A stretch of 8,666 bases of DNA, taken from positions 1-8,666 of the forward strand of contig JAADGT010000131.1 of assembly GCA_013152215.1 (NCBI GenBank), written 5' to 3'. The notes under the pieces are model-generated. The model did not search any database. It had not been told where the DNA came from and saw only the letters and a program-made list of their open reading frames with translations. The stretch is from Deltaproteobacteria bacterium. GTDB lineage: Bacteria > Desulfobacterota > Deferrisomatia > Deferrisomatales > Deferrisomataceae. Of the stretch, positions 1 to 7,561 are shown one piece after another (within the stretch, counting starts at the first letter, position 1; each line of letters begins with the position of its first letter). The position numbers were made by a program, and so were the translations under genes.

Positions 1-48
1 GAGGTGGAAGCGTTCCAGCGGGAGCTGTTGGAGGGTGGCGCCGAATGA
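1..48 (+). CDS. 3' end of an unidentified protein gene (partial)
   Basis: The first reading frame stays open from the window edge to a TGA at 46-48 and gives 15 C-terminal residues, ending ...ELLEGGAE. The stretch is acidic and probably helical, but too short to assign a family. Its stop overlaps the ATG of the metalloprotease gene in an ATGA junction, and the GGAGGG ribosome-binding site of that gene (30-35) lies inside this coding end. That arrangement is typical of translationally coupled operon genes, so this is likely the upstream member of the same transcript. The main reason to call it coding is the ATGA junction. Confidence 0.55.
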   Translation, partial: EVEAFQRELLEGGAE

Positions 49-869
49 GGAACGGGCCGATCGTCATGGTGATCCTCTTGGCCGCGGTGTGGAGCGGCGG
101 GGCCGCCGCAGGGCCCGCCGACTGCCGGCGGCGGGCCTGCGCCCAGGTCGTGGACGCCCCAACCCCTGAGGACGTGGCCGTGGAGGTTCGGGTCGGGCGC
201 GAGGTGGCAGGCCGGATCCTGAGCCGACATCCCCTCGTGGAGGACCCCGGGCTCCAACGGTACGTGGACCTGGTGGGGCAGAGCCTGGCGCTGGCAGCCC
301 CCCGGGGGGAGCTGGTGTTCCGGTTCGCGGTGATCGACGCGCCGGGGGTGAACGCCTACTCGACCCCCGGAGGGTACGTCATGGTGACCCGGGAGGCCCT
401 TGGGGTGATGCGCGACGAAGCAGAACTCGCAGGCGTCCTTGCACACGAGATCGGGCACGTGGTGGCCGGGCACGTCGTAAAGGACCTGAGGCTCACCGGG
501 AGGTCCCAGGGCCTGTGGGCGAGCCTCCTGCGGCTGGTGGGAGGCGGGGCGAGCGCGGGAGAGGTGGGGTTGCGTGAGGCCACCGACACCGTGATGGAGC
601 GACTCTTCAACCGGGGATACCGGGTGGAGGAGGAGTTGGAGGCCGATCGACTCGCAGTGACCCTGGCGTCGGCCGCGGGGTACGAGGCGGAGGGGCTGGG
701 GCGTTTCCTGGAACGGGTGGCGGAAACCCGGGGAGCCAAGTCCCCGACCCATCCCCCCACCGCCGAACGCCTCGCGTGGCTGAGGGACCTGATTGAGGAG
801 AGTGGGTGTGGTGGACACGGTCACCGCGGCAGCGGCAGGTTTTCGAGAAATGTGCACGCTTCTCGGTAG
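45..869 (+). CDS. Secreted M48-family zinc metalloprotease
   Basis: Predicted periplasmic zinc endopeptidase of 274 residues. A hydrophobic N-terminal segment (about residues 5-22, ending in an Ala/Gly-rich stretch) looks like a signal peptide. Cys27 lacks a proper lipobox before it. The catalytic HExxH motif is H134-E-I-G-H138. A downstream E197-L-E-A-D201 supplies the usual third zinc ligand (ExxxD). The block NAYSTPGGYVMVTR (103-116) and the closing THPPTAERLAWL (235-246) are typical of short M48 proteins related to BepA/LoiP but without the TPR domain. Family members degrade or help assemble outer-membrane proteins, and the next gene encodes a barrel protein, which fits. The ATG start is supported by GGAGGG nine bases upstream and by the ATGA overlap with the preceding gene. 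The last ~20 residues (Gly/Arg/His-rich) lie beyond the conserved domain, and their end overlaps the next gene. Confidence 0.9.
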   Translation: MRNGPIVMVILLAAVWSGGAAAGPADCRRRACAQVVDAPTPEDVAVEVRVGREVAGRILSRHPLVEDPGLQRYVDLVGQSLALAAPRGELVFRFAVIDAPGVNAYSTPGGYVMVTREALGVMRDEAELAGVLAHEIGHVVAGHVVKDLRLTGRSQGLWASLLRLVGGGASAGEVGLREATDTVMERLFNRGYRVEEELEADRLAVTLASAAGYEAEGLGRFLERVAETRGAKSPTHPPTAERLAWLRDLIEESGCGGHGHRGSGRFSRNVHASR

Positions 870-2091
870 GGTGCTCGGGTGCCTCGCGGCGCTCTCGGTC
901 GCGGCGCCCCTGGCCTGGGCCGACGCGAATCACTACGTGAACGTGTTGGTCGGCGAGCGGGCCGCGGGCATGGCCGGGGCATACACCGCGGTGTCGGACG
1001 ACGCGTCCGGCATGTTCTACAACCCTGCCGGGATCTCTTTCGCCCGGGAAACGTCGCTGTCTGCCAGCATGAACGCCTATCGCCTGGTCCGGGACGAGTA
1101 TGACGGCCGGGTGCTGGGGGGGCAGGGGTGGGAGCGGACCTCCTCCTCCCTGTTGCCGAACTACTTTGGGCTCACCCACCCCCTGGGCCACGGGGTGCTG
1201 GGATTCTCCTACGCGGTTCCGGACTCGGTGAGCACGGACCAGGACCAGGTGTTCGAGGACCTGCCGTCCTCCATTCCCGGGGTGAGGGTGGACCGGCACC
1301 GGATCAACTTCAACGAGCAGGATACCCTGTACCTGTTCGGCCCCTCGTACGGCCTCGCGCTGGGACCAAAGGTATCGGTGGGCGTCACGCTCTATGCACA
1401 ACGGCGGACCACGGAGTTCATCCTGAGCCAGATGGTGGAGCTGAGCGACGGGCGGTTCCAGCTGAGCAGCCGGTACCTGGACGTGGACGAGTGGGGGGTG
1501 AGGCCCCTGGTGGGGATCATGGTGTCGCCCACGGACCGGGTGGCCCTGGGCGTCACCGTGGCGCGGACCTGGGTCCTCCACTCCGACGCCCGATCGCAGG
1601 TGACCCTGAAGCCCCACGACACGGACGAGGTGTTCGAAGAGGTGCTGGACGCGGGCGACCACCGACGCTACCCGTACGAGGTACGGTTCGGCGTGGCGGT
1701 GTTCCCCAACCAGAACTGGCTGGTCTCGGCGGACGCCGTGTACGACTCGGCGACCCGGGATCCGGCGTTCGGAGATCGGCGGGTGACCTGGAACGGGGCG
1801 GTCGGCGTGGAGTACTACTGGAGCCCGGCCTGGGCGGTTCGGGCCGGGGTGTTCTCGGACCGGGCCAACACCCCGGACGTACGGGACGGCGGAACGGACC
1901 AGATGGAGCACGTGGACCGGTACGGTGCCTCCCTGAGCCTGACCCGCTTCCGCCGGGGAGCGTCTCTCACGTTCGGGGTGATCTACGCCAGGGGGAAGGG
2001 GGAGGCACAGTTGGTGGGCGGCTCCACGGACATCCAGGACGTGACCGAGACGTCGATCACCGCCTTTCTGGCGGCATCGTACCGGAACTAG
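850..2091 (+). CDS. OMPP1/FadL-like outer-membrane beta-barrel protein
   Basis: Predicted outer-membrane barrel protein of 413 residues. Starting at the ATG at 850 gives a good signal peptide (basic Arg7, hydrophobic 8-22, likely cleavage after AWA or ADA near 24-26). The mature N-terminus has the pattern GERAAGMAGAYTAVSDDASG followed by MFYNPAG (35-61), characteristic of the FadL/OMPP1/PorV-like transport proteins. The rest is made of alternating hydrophobic/polar strands with aromatic girdles, for example YEVRFGVAVF (276-285) and WAVRAGVF (328-335), and ends in a short strand TAFLAASYRN. FadL proteins import hydrophobic compounds, but the substrate here cannot be told. The start overlaps the protease gene by 20 bases and no strong Shine-Dalgarno sequence is visible. 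A TTG at 793 would add 19 residues in front of the signal peptide and is less likely. The next gene starts 4 bases after the stop. Confidence 0.82.
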   Translation: MCTLLGRVLGCLAALSVAAPLAWADANHYVNVLVGERAAGMAGAYTAVSDDASGMFYNPAGISFARETSLSASMNAYRLVRDEYDGRVLGGQGWERTSSSLLPNYFGLTHPLGHGVLGFSYAVPDSVSTDQDQVFEDLPSSIPGVRVDRHRINFNEQDTLYLFGPSYGLALGPKVSVGVTLYAQRRTTEFILSQMVELSDGRFQLSSRYLDVDEWGVRPLVGIMVSPTDRVALGVTVARTWVLHSDARSQVTLKPHDTDEVFEEVLDAGDHRRYPYEVRFGVAVFPNQNWLVSADAVYDSATRDPAFGDRRVTWNGAVGVEYYWSPAWAVRAGVFSDRANTPDVRDGGTDQMEHVDRYGASLSLTRFRRGASLTFGVIYARGKGEAQLVGGSTDIQDVTETSITAFLAASYRN

Positions 2092-2095
2092 GGCG

Positions 2096-3577
2096 ATGGT
2101 GGCGGACGAACACGCCCGGTTGCGGCGCCTGATCGAGGTGACGACGGCCCTGTCGATCGAACGGGACCTGGAGGTGCTGCTCGATCGGATTCTGGCGTGC
2201 GCCCGTGAGCTGACGGGGGCCGACGCGGGCACGGTGTACACCCGGGAAGGGGATCGGCTTCATCCACGGGTGATCCACAACGATACGCTGGGGCTGCGGC
2301 TGCGGGCCGCCCAGGCGGAGGATCGACTGGGCCCGGTCGCGGTCGAGCCGGGGAACGTGTCCGGGTACGCGGCGCTCCACGGAAAGACGGTGCACGTGGC
2401 CGACGTGTACCGGTCGGAGGAGTTCGACTTCCAGGGGCCGCGCCGGTACGACGCCCAGACCGGCTACCGCTCCCGGTCCATGCTGGTGGTGCCGTTGACC
2501 GAACCGGGGGGCAGGGTCATCGGGGTGCTGCAGCTTCTCAATGCCCGACAGGCGGAAACCGGTCAGCCGGGGCCGTTCCGTGACGAGGACGTGGAGCTGG
2601 TGGAGGCCTTCGCGTCGGGCGCGGCGGCAGCCCTCCGCAACGCCCGGCTGGTGGAGGATCTGCGTGCAACCCTGGAGGGCCTGGTGCGGGCCCTCGGGGT
2701 GGCGATCGACGCCAAGTCCCGGTACACGGGAAGCCACGTGCAACGGGTGGCGGAGCTGAACGTGGGGCTCGCCCAGGCGATCCACCGGTGTGAGAAGGGA
2801 GCCCTGGCCGGGGTTCGGTTCGGGGAGGAGGAGCTGGAGGAGATCCGTCTGGCGGGGTGGCTCCACGACATCGGAAAGGTCACCACCCCGGTGTACGTGA
2901 TGGACAAGGCCAACCGCCTACAGGGGTTCTTCGACCGGATCGAGGTGATCCGCGAGAGGTTCCGGCGGGTGGAGGCGGTGTTGCTCGAACGGATCCGTTC
3001 GGGCGACGATCCGGAGGAGAACGCCCGTCGGCTGGACGCGGTGCGGGAGGACTGGGCGTTCGTCGAGGCGGCGAATCGCCCGGGCCCGCCCATGGACCGG
3101 GACCGGGAGCTTCGCCTGAAGAGGATCGCGTCGGAAGCGTACGGGGTGTTGGGCCCGGAGGAAAGGCTCCTGACGCCCGAGGAGGTGGAGACCTTGGCGC
3201 GCAGCCGGGGAAGCCTGACCCCGGAAGAGATGGAGCAGATGCGCGAGCACGTGGTCTGGACCGCCCGGATGCTCAGGCAGATTCCGTTTCCGCCCCATCT
3301 TTCCCGGGTGCCGGAGATCGCCTCTGCCCACCACGAGCGGCTGGACGGGACCGGATATCCGGAGGGGCGGACGGCGGAGGACCTGCCCATGGCCGCTCGG
3401 ATCCTGGCGGCGGTGGACGTGTTCGAAGCGTTGACCGCGGCCGACCGGCCGTACAAACCCCCTCTTCCCCCGGAACGAGTCGTCCGGATCTTGAGGGAAG
3501 ACGCCGCCCGGCGGAAGCTCGACCCCGACGTGGTCGAGGTCCTGCTGGAGTGGCAGGGGCTGGCGGAGGAGGGCTAG
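2096..3577 (+). CDS. GAF and HD-GYP domain protein, likely cyclic-di-GMP phosphodiesterase
   Basis: Protein of 493 residues with no signal peptide or membrane segment, so cytoplasmic. Residues ~10-185 form a GAF sensor domain. The end of that domain (TGYRSRSMLVVPL at 122-134, IGVLQLLNA at 142-150, F161 and D165) resembles the partial NKFDE pattern of nucleotide-binding GAFs in phosphodiesterases. Residues ~190-490 form an HD-GYP domain: H214, the H257-D258-I-G-K261 motif, H385, H412-H413-E414, D417-G-T-G-Y421-P422 and D441. All expected metal ligands and the GYP signature are present, so hydrolysis of cyclic-di-GMP is the expected activity. About 90 extra residues, charged and largely helical (about 270-372), sit between the HD and H385 motifs, where most HD-GYP domains have a short link. 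The ATG lies 4 bases after the barrel gene. Its stop shares a CTAG with the convergent gene. Confidence 0.9.
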   Translation: MVADEHARLRRLIEVTTALSIERDLEVLLDRILACARELTGADAGTVYTREGDRLHPRVIHNDTLGLRLRAAQAEDRLGPVAVEPGNVSGYAALHGKTVHVADVYRSEEFDFQGPRRYDAQTGYRSRSMLVVPLTEPGGRVIGVLQLLNARQAETGQPGPFRDEDVELVEAFASGAAAALRNARLVEDLRATLEGLVRALGVAIDAKSRYTGSHVQRVAELNVGLAQAIHRCEKGALAGVRFGEEELEEIRLAGWLHDIGKVTTPVYVMDKANRLQGFFDRIEVIRERFRRVEAVLLERIRSGDDPEENARRLDAVREDWAFVEAANRPGPPMDRDRELRLKRIASEAYGVLGPEERLLTPEEVETLARSRGSLTPEEMEQMREHVVWTARMLRQIPFPPHLSRVPEIASAHHERLDGTGYPEGRTAEDLPMAARILAAVDVFEALTAADRPYKPPLPPERVVRILREDAARRKLDPDVVEVLLEWQGLAEEG

Positions 3578-3930
3578 CGCTCCACAAGGAGCTGGGTGGT
3601 GTCGGCCAGACGGCGCGCCAGTTCCCGGGCCATCCGCAGGGCCAGTTGGGGGGTGGTGCCGAAAAAGTCCTCCAGCCTTTCCGGCGGGACGATCAGGACC
3701 CGCACCTCGGACAGGGCGGTCACCGTGGCGGTGCGGGGCTCACCCAACAGGGAGGACATCTCCCCGAAGTACGCACCAGGCTCGGTGATCTCGGCGACCT
3801 CCCAGCCTGAGCGAGTCACGCGCACGGCGCCCGAGAGCAGGACGTAGAGATCCCGGGAGGCTTCTCCCTCCTCGAACAGCACGGCCCCCGGTTCGAACGT
3901 GTGTTCGTACACCTCAAGCTGTCGGTTCAT
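3574..3930 (-). CDS. Stand-alone cyclic-nucleotide-binding (CAP_ED fold) protein
   Basis: Small cytoplasmic protein of 118 residues that is almost entirely one cNMP-binding beta-roll. Strand pattern and glycines match the fold: EPGAVLFEEGEASRDLYVLLSGAVRV (13-38), then the phosphate-binding cassette F55-G-E57 to R66-T67-A68. The Glu and the Arg-Thr/Ser-Ala of the cassette, which bind ribose and cyclic phosphate in CRP and PKA, are kept, so ligand binding is plausible though the ligand is unknown. A C-terminal helix (93-113) corresponds to the start of the CRP dimer helix. There is no helix-turn-helix, kinase or channel domain, so it would have to act through a partner. GAGAGG lies six bases before the ATG, and the start overlaps the nadC stop by 17 bases, which makes it the last gene of the valS-nadC operon. 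It converges on the HD-GYP gene and shares its stop tetranucleotide. Confidence 0.85.
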   Translation of the reverse strand: MNRQLEVYEHTFEPGAVLFEEGEASRDLYVLLSGAVRVTRSGWEVAEITEPGAYFGEMSSLLGEPRTATVTALSEVRVLIVPPERLEDFFGTTPQLALRMARELARRLADTTQLLVER

Positions 3931-4777
3931 CGTCGGCCTCTCGGAACAGGAGGGACAGGTCCGCCGCCGGGGCGGAGTGGGTGAGTGCGCCGGCCGAGAT
4001 CAGGTCCACGCCGGTCTGGGCGATGGCCCGAAGCCGATCCCGGGTCACCCCGCCCGAGGCCTCGAGCACGGCTTTTCCGGCCGTCCGCTCCACCGCGCGG
4101 CGCAGGGTGTCCAGGTCCATGTTGTCCAGGAGCACGGCGTCGGCTCCGACGGCCAACGCTTGGTCCAGCTCGGCCAGGGTGGTGACCTCCACCTCCACCT
4201 TCAGGGTGTGGGGGGCGTTGCGCCGGGCCGCGGTCACTGCCGCGGCGACCCCTCCGGCGGCCCGGATGTGGTTGTCCTTGATCAGGATCCCGTCGAACAG
4301 CCCGAACCGATGGTTGGCCGCCCCGCCCACCCGCACGGCGTACTTCTCCAGGGCGCGCAGGCCCGGCGTGGTCTTTCGGGTGTCCACGAGCCGGGCCCGG
4401 GTGCCGTCGAGCTCCCGCACCCACTCGGAGGCCTGGGTGGCGATCCCGGAGAGCCGTTGAAGGAGGTTGAGGGCCGTGCGCTCGGCCGTGAGGAGCACCT
4501 GGGCGTCGCCGTGGGCCACGGCCACCACCGTTCCGGAGTCCACGCGGTCGCCGTCGGCAGCCCGCAGGGTCCAGGTCACCCCCGGGCCCACCAGCTCGAA
4601 CGCCCGGACGAAACCGGGCAGGCCGGCCAGCACCAGGTCCTGCTTGGCCAGGAGCCGCGCCTCCACCCGGGTTCCGGGGGGCACGACCGCCCGGGTGGTC
4701 ACGTCGCCGGGACCGATGTCCTCCTCGAGGGCGGCCCGAAGGACCCGCTCGGCGGCCGCTTCCGGGAACCCGGTCAT
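3914..4777 (-). CDS. nadC: Nicotinate-nucleotide pyrophosphorylase (carboxylating), quinolinate phosphoribosyltransferase
   Basis: Cytoplasmic enzyme of de novo NAD synthesis. It joins quinolinate to PRPP and decarboxylates it, giving nicotinate mononucleotide, CO2 and pyrophosphate. The 287-residue length is normal. Visible signatures are EEDIGPGDVTT (18-28), ERTALNLLQRLSGIAT (99-114), DTRKTTPG (132-139), GGAANHRFGLFDGILIKDNH (151-170), the acidic EVEV (195-198), LLDNM (216-220), EASGG (239-243) and SAGALTHS (261-268). Together these cover the substrate and PRPP sites of the family. The start is the ATG whose last bases overlap the valS stop (ATGA), with GGAG six bases upstream. The frame stays open further upstream, but that part is the shadow of valS. 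nadC commonly sits with nadA/nadB or biotin-ligase genes. Here it is coupled to valS and a cNMP-binding protein, and no other NAD gene is in the window. Confidence 0.96.
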   Translation of the reverse strand: MTGFPEAAAERVLRAALEEDIGPGDVTTRAVVPPGTRVEARLLAKQDLVLAGLPGFVRAFELVGPGVTWTLRAADGDRVDSGTVVAVAHGDAQVLLTAERTALNLLQRLSGIATQASEWVRELDGTRARLVDTRKTTPGLRALEKYAVRVGGAANHRFGLFDGILIKDNHIRAAGGVAAAVTAARRNAPHTLKVEVEVTTLAELDQALAVGADAVLLDNMDLDTLRRAVERTAGKAVLEASGGVTRDRLRAIAQTGVDLISAGALTHSAPAADLSLLFREADDEPTA

Positions 4778-7452
4778 GCGGCGCTCCGCACCGTGGCCAG
4801 GTTCGCCCGGAGCTTGGAGAGCTTCTCGGACAGCTCGGCCGCCTTGGCCCGTTCCTTCTCCACCACCGCGGCCGGGGCCCTGCCGGTGAAGTTGGGGTTG
4901 GCGAGCTTCTTCTCCACCCGGCTGAGATCCGCCTCCACCCGGCCGATCTCCTTCTCCAACCGCTTCGCCTCGGCGGCCAGGTCCACCACCCCGGCCAGGG
5001 GCACGTAGATCTCGAGCCCGGCCACCACGGCGGCCGCGGACTGGGCCGGCCGGGGGGCATCGTCCGGAAGCGAGGCGAGCTTCTCGAGCCCGGCCAGGGC
5101 GGCCACGGTACGGGTCTCGGCCAGCACCACGTCTCGGACCGCGGCCTCGCCCCGGATCCACGCCTCGACCTTGCGGGACGGTGGAACGTTCATCTCACCC
5201 CGGATGTTCCGAATGGCCGACACCACGGCCTTGACCCGTTCCATCCGCTCGCGGGACGCCGCGTCCGCCGGCAGGTCGTCGGCTCGGGGGAACGGCGCCA
5301 CCACCACGCTGCGGGGCCGCTCGCCCAGGAACGCCGGCCACGGCAGCCGCTGCCACAGCTCCTCGGTGATGAACGGCATGAACGGATGCAGGAGTCGGAG
5401 CACCACGTCGAAGGCCCGGACCAGGGTCTGCTGGGTGGCGAGCCGGGCCCGGGGGGCGTCGTCGGCGTACAAGGGGCCTTTCGCCATCTCGATGTACCAG
5501 TCGCACAGCTCGTGCCACAGGAACTGGTACACGCTGCCGGCGGCCTTGTCGAACTCGTAGGCGTCCAGGTGCCCGCGCACCTCGGCCACGGCCTCCCGCA
5601 GGCGGGTCAAGATCCACCGGTCCTGGGGGGCGCGCTCGGCGAACGGCACCTCGGGGGCGGTCGGATCGAAGTCCCCCAGGTTCATCAGGGTGAACCGTAC
5701 CGCGTTCCACACCTTGTTGGCGAACCGCTGATACCCCTCGATCCGGTCCACGGAGAGCCGGATGTCCCGGCCCTGGGCCGCGAACGCCACCAGCGTGAAC
5801 CGGAACGGGTCGGCCCCGAACCGGTCGATCACCTCGAGGGGATCGATCACGTTGCCCCGGGACTTGGACATCTTCTGGCCCTTCTCGTCCCGGACCAGGG
5901 CGTGGATGTACACGTCCCGAAACGGCACCTCGTCCCGGAACCACAGGCCCATCATCATCATCCGGGCCACCCAGAAAAAGAGGATGTCGAACCCGGTCAC
6001 CAGCACGCTGGTGGGATAGAACTTCTTGAGCTCCGGGGTCTCCTCGGGCCATCCCAGGGTGGAGAACGGCCACAGGGCCGAGGAGAACCAGGTGTCCAGC
6101 ACGTCCTCCTCCTGGGCCAGGTCGGCAGACCCACAGGCGGGGCACCGGTCCGGATCGGTGCGCGCCACGGTGAGCTCGCCGCAGGCTCGGCAGGTGAACG
6201 CGGGGATGCGGTGGCCCCACCAGATCTGTCGCGAGATGCACCAGTCCCGGATGTTCTCCATCCAGTGGAAGTAGGTCTTCTCCCACTGGGGCGGCACGAT
6301 GCGGGTGCGGCCCTGGCGCACCGCATCGATGGCCTTCTGGGCCAGGGGCTGGATCTTCACGAACCACTGGCGCGAGACCAGGGGTTCGATCACGGTGCGG
6401 CACCGGTAGCAGTGGCCCACGGCGTGGCGGTGGTCGTCCACCTTGACCAGGAACCCCTGGGCCTCCAGATCCTGAACCAGGCGCTTGCGGCACTCGTACC
6501 GGTCCAGGCCGGCGTAGCCCCCCGCCTGGGGGGTCATGGTGCCGTCCTCGCCGATCACCCGGACCCGGTCGAGCCCGTGGCGCTCGCCCATGGCGAAGTC
6601 GTTGGGGTCGTGGGCCGGGGTCACCTTCACGGCGCCCGTGCCGAACTCGGGGTCCACCGCCGGGTCCGCGATGACCGGGATCTCCCGCCCCACGAGGGGC
6701 AGGACCAGGGTCTTCCCGACCAGGTCGCGGTACCGGGGGTCCTGGGGATGAACGGCCACGGCGGTGTCGCCCAGCATGGTCTCGGGCCGGGTCGTGGCCA
6801 CCACCACCCCGGACGAGCCGTCCTTGGCCGGGTACCGGATGTGCCACAGCCGGCCGGCCTCCTCCTCGTGCTCCACCTCCAGGTCCGACAGGGCGGTGTG
6901 GCACCGGGGGCACCAGTTGATGAGGTAGTCCCCCCGGTAGATGAGGCCCTGCTCGTACAGCCGGCAGAACACCTCCCGGACGGCGCGGGAGAGGCCCTCG
7001 TCCATGGTGAACCGTTCCCGGTCCCAGTCGCACGACGCCCCCAAGCGCTTCAGCTGCCGAAGGATCGTGCCGCCCGACTCCTCCCGCCACCTCCACACCC
7101 TCTGGACGAACGCCTCGCGGCCCAGGTCCTGGCGGGTCTTGCCCTCGGCCGCCAGCATGCGCTCGACCACGTTCTGGGTGGCGATGCCCGCGTGGTCGGT
7201 GCCCGGCACCCACAGGGCCTCGTACCCGTCCATCCGCTTGTACCGAACGAGCACGTCCTGCAGGGTGTTGTTGAGGGCGTGCCCCATGTGGAGGCTGCCG
7301 GTCACGTTGGGCGGGGGGATCACGATGGAGAAGTGGGGCCTGGACGAGAAGGGATCGGCGTGGAACAGTTTCTCCTGCTCCCACCACCGGTACCACTTCT
7401 CCTCGAAGGCGTGGGGGTCATAGGTGCCGAGCTCGGCGCGCGGATCGGTCAT
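4774..7452 (-). CDS. valS: Valyl-tRNA synthetase
   Basis: Class I aminoacyl-tRNA synthetase of 892 residues that charges tRNA-Val in the cytoplasm. The Rossmann catalytic core has the HIGH-type motif H55-M-G-H58 after PPPNVTGS, GTDHAGIATQ (84-93), WCISRQIWWGHRIP (404-417) and the KMSKS loop (527-531). The CP1 editing domain, which removes mischarged threonine, shows TTRPETMLGDT (220-230) and GTGAVKVTPAHDPNDF (271-286). Cysteine pairs C181/C184, C348/C351, C421/C424 and C437/C440 look like zinc knuckles. The anticodon-binding helical domain follows (about 610-770, with LLHPFMPFITEELW at 687-700), and a C-terminal coiled coil (about 824-890) ends the protein. The ATG at 7452 is chosen because a GAGG lies nine bases upstream and MTDPRAELGTYDPHAFEEKW matches the usual N-terminus. 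The frame remains open upstream to 7635 without family similarity. It is the first gene of a valS-nadC-cNMP operon. Confidence 0.97.
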   Translation of the reverse strand: MTDPRAELGTYDPHAFEEKWYRWWEQEKLFHADPFSSRPHFSIVIPPPNVTGSLHMGHALNNTLQDVLVRYKRMDGYEALWVPGTDHAGIATQNVVERMLAAEGKTRQDLGREAFVQRVWRWREESGGTILRQLKRLGASCDWDRERFTMDEGLSRAVREVFCRLYEQGLIYRGDYLINWCPRCHTALSDLEVEHEEEAGRLWHIRYPAKDGSSGVVVATTRPETMLGDTAVAVHPQDPRYRDLVGKTLVLPLVGREIPVIADPAVDPEFGTGAVKVTPAHDPNDFAMGERHGLDRVRVIGEDGTMTPQAGGYAGLDRYECRKRLVQDLEAQGFLVKVDDHRHAVGHCYRCRTVIEPLVSRQWFVKIQPLAQKAIDAVRQGRTRIVPPQWEKTYFHWMENIRDWCISRQIWWGHRIPAFTCRACGELTVARTDPDRCPACGSADLAQEEDVLDTWFSSALWPFSTLGWPEETPELKKFYPTSVLVTGFDILFFWVARMMMMGLWFRDEVPFRDVYIHALVRDEKGQKMSKSRGNVIDPLEVIDRFGADPFRFTLVAFAAQGRDIRLSVDRIEGYQRFANKVWNAVRFTLMNLGDFDPTAPEVPFAERAPQDRWILTRLREAVAEVRGHLDAYEFDKAAGSVYQFLWHELCDWYIEMAKGPLYADDAPRARLATQQTLVRAFDVVLRLLHPFMPFITEELWQRLPWPAFLGERPRSVVVAPFPRADDLPADAASRERMERVKAVVSAIRNIRGEMNVPPSRKVEAWIRGEAAVRDVVLAETRTVAALAGLEKLASLPDDAPRPAQSAAAVVAGLEIYVPLAGVVDLAAEAKRLEKEIGRVEADLSRVEKKLANPNFTGRAPAAVVEKERAKAAELSEKLSKLRANLATVRSAA

Positions 7453-7522
7453 GGCGTACACCCTCGAAAAAGCCCGAAAAGGGGGAAGCACAGGGGATCG
7501 CAAGAAAAACGGAAGGCCCCAC

Positions 7523-7552
7523 AGTGTACGGGTCCCCGGCGGCCCGAGGCAA
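7523..7552 (-). promoter_or_regulatory. Candidate sigma70 promoter for the valS operon
   Basis: Reading leftward, TTGCCT (7547-7552, four of six matches to TTGACA) is followed after 18 bases by TACACT (7523-7528, four of six matches to TATAAT). Transcription would start near 7516, leaving a leader of roughly 64 bases before the valS ATG. The leader contains T-rich runs but no recognisable T-box. The match is moderate and the assignment rests on position and spacing alone. Confidence 0.35.
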
Positions 7553-7561
7553 GGGGCGGCC

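Noticed and set aside
793..849. An earlier TTG start for the barrel protein
   Set aside because: It would place 19 polar residues before a clean signal peptide and lengthen the overlap with the protease gene. The ATG at 850 is better.
607..2241. A 544-codon minus-strand frame opposite the protease and barrel genes
   Set aside because: The composition is Arg/His/Pro-rich with no recognisable domain, and it spans two well-supported genes on the other strand. It arises from high GC content.
7453..7560. A T-box leader or ribosome-binding-site sequestering hairpin upstream of valS
   Set aside because: No T-box antiterminator sequence (AGGGTGGNACCGCG-like) or specifier stem was found. The possible CCCTT/GAGGG pairing is only five base pairs including a G-U pair, and the T-runs do not follow a stable stem.
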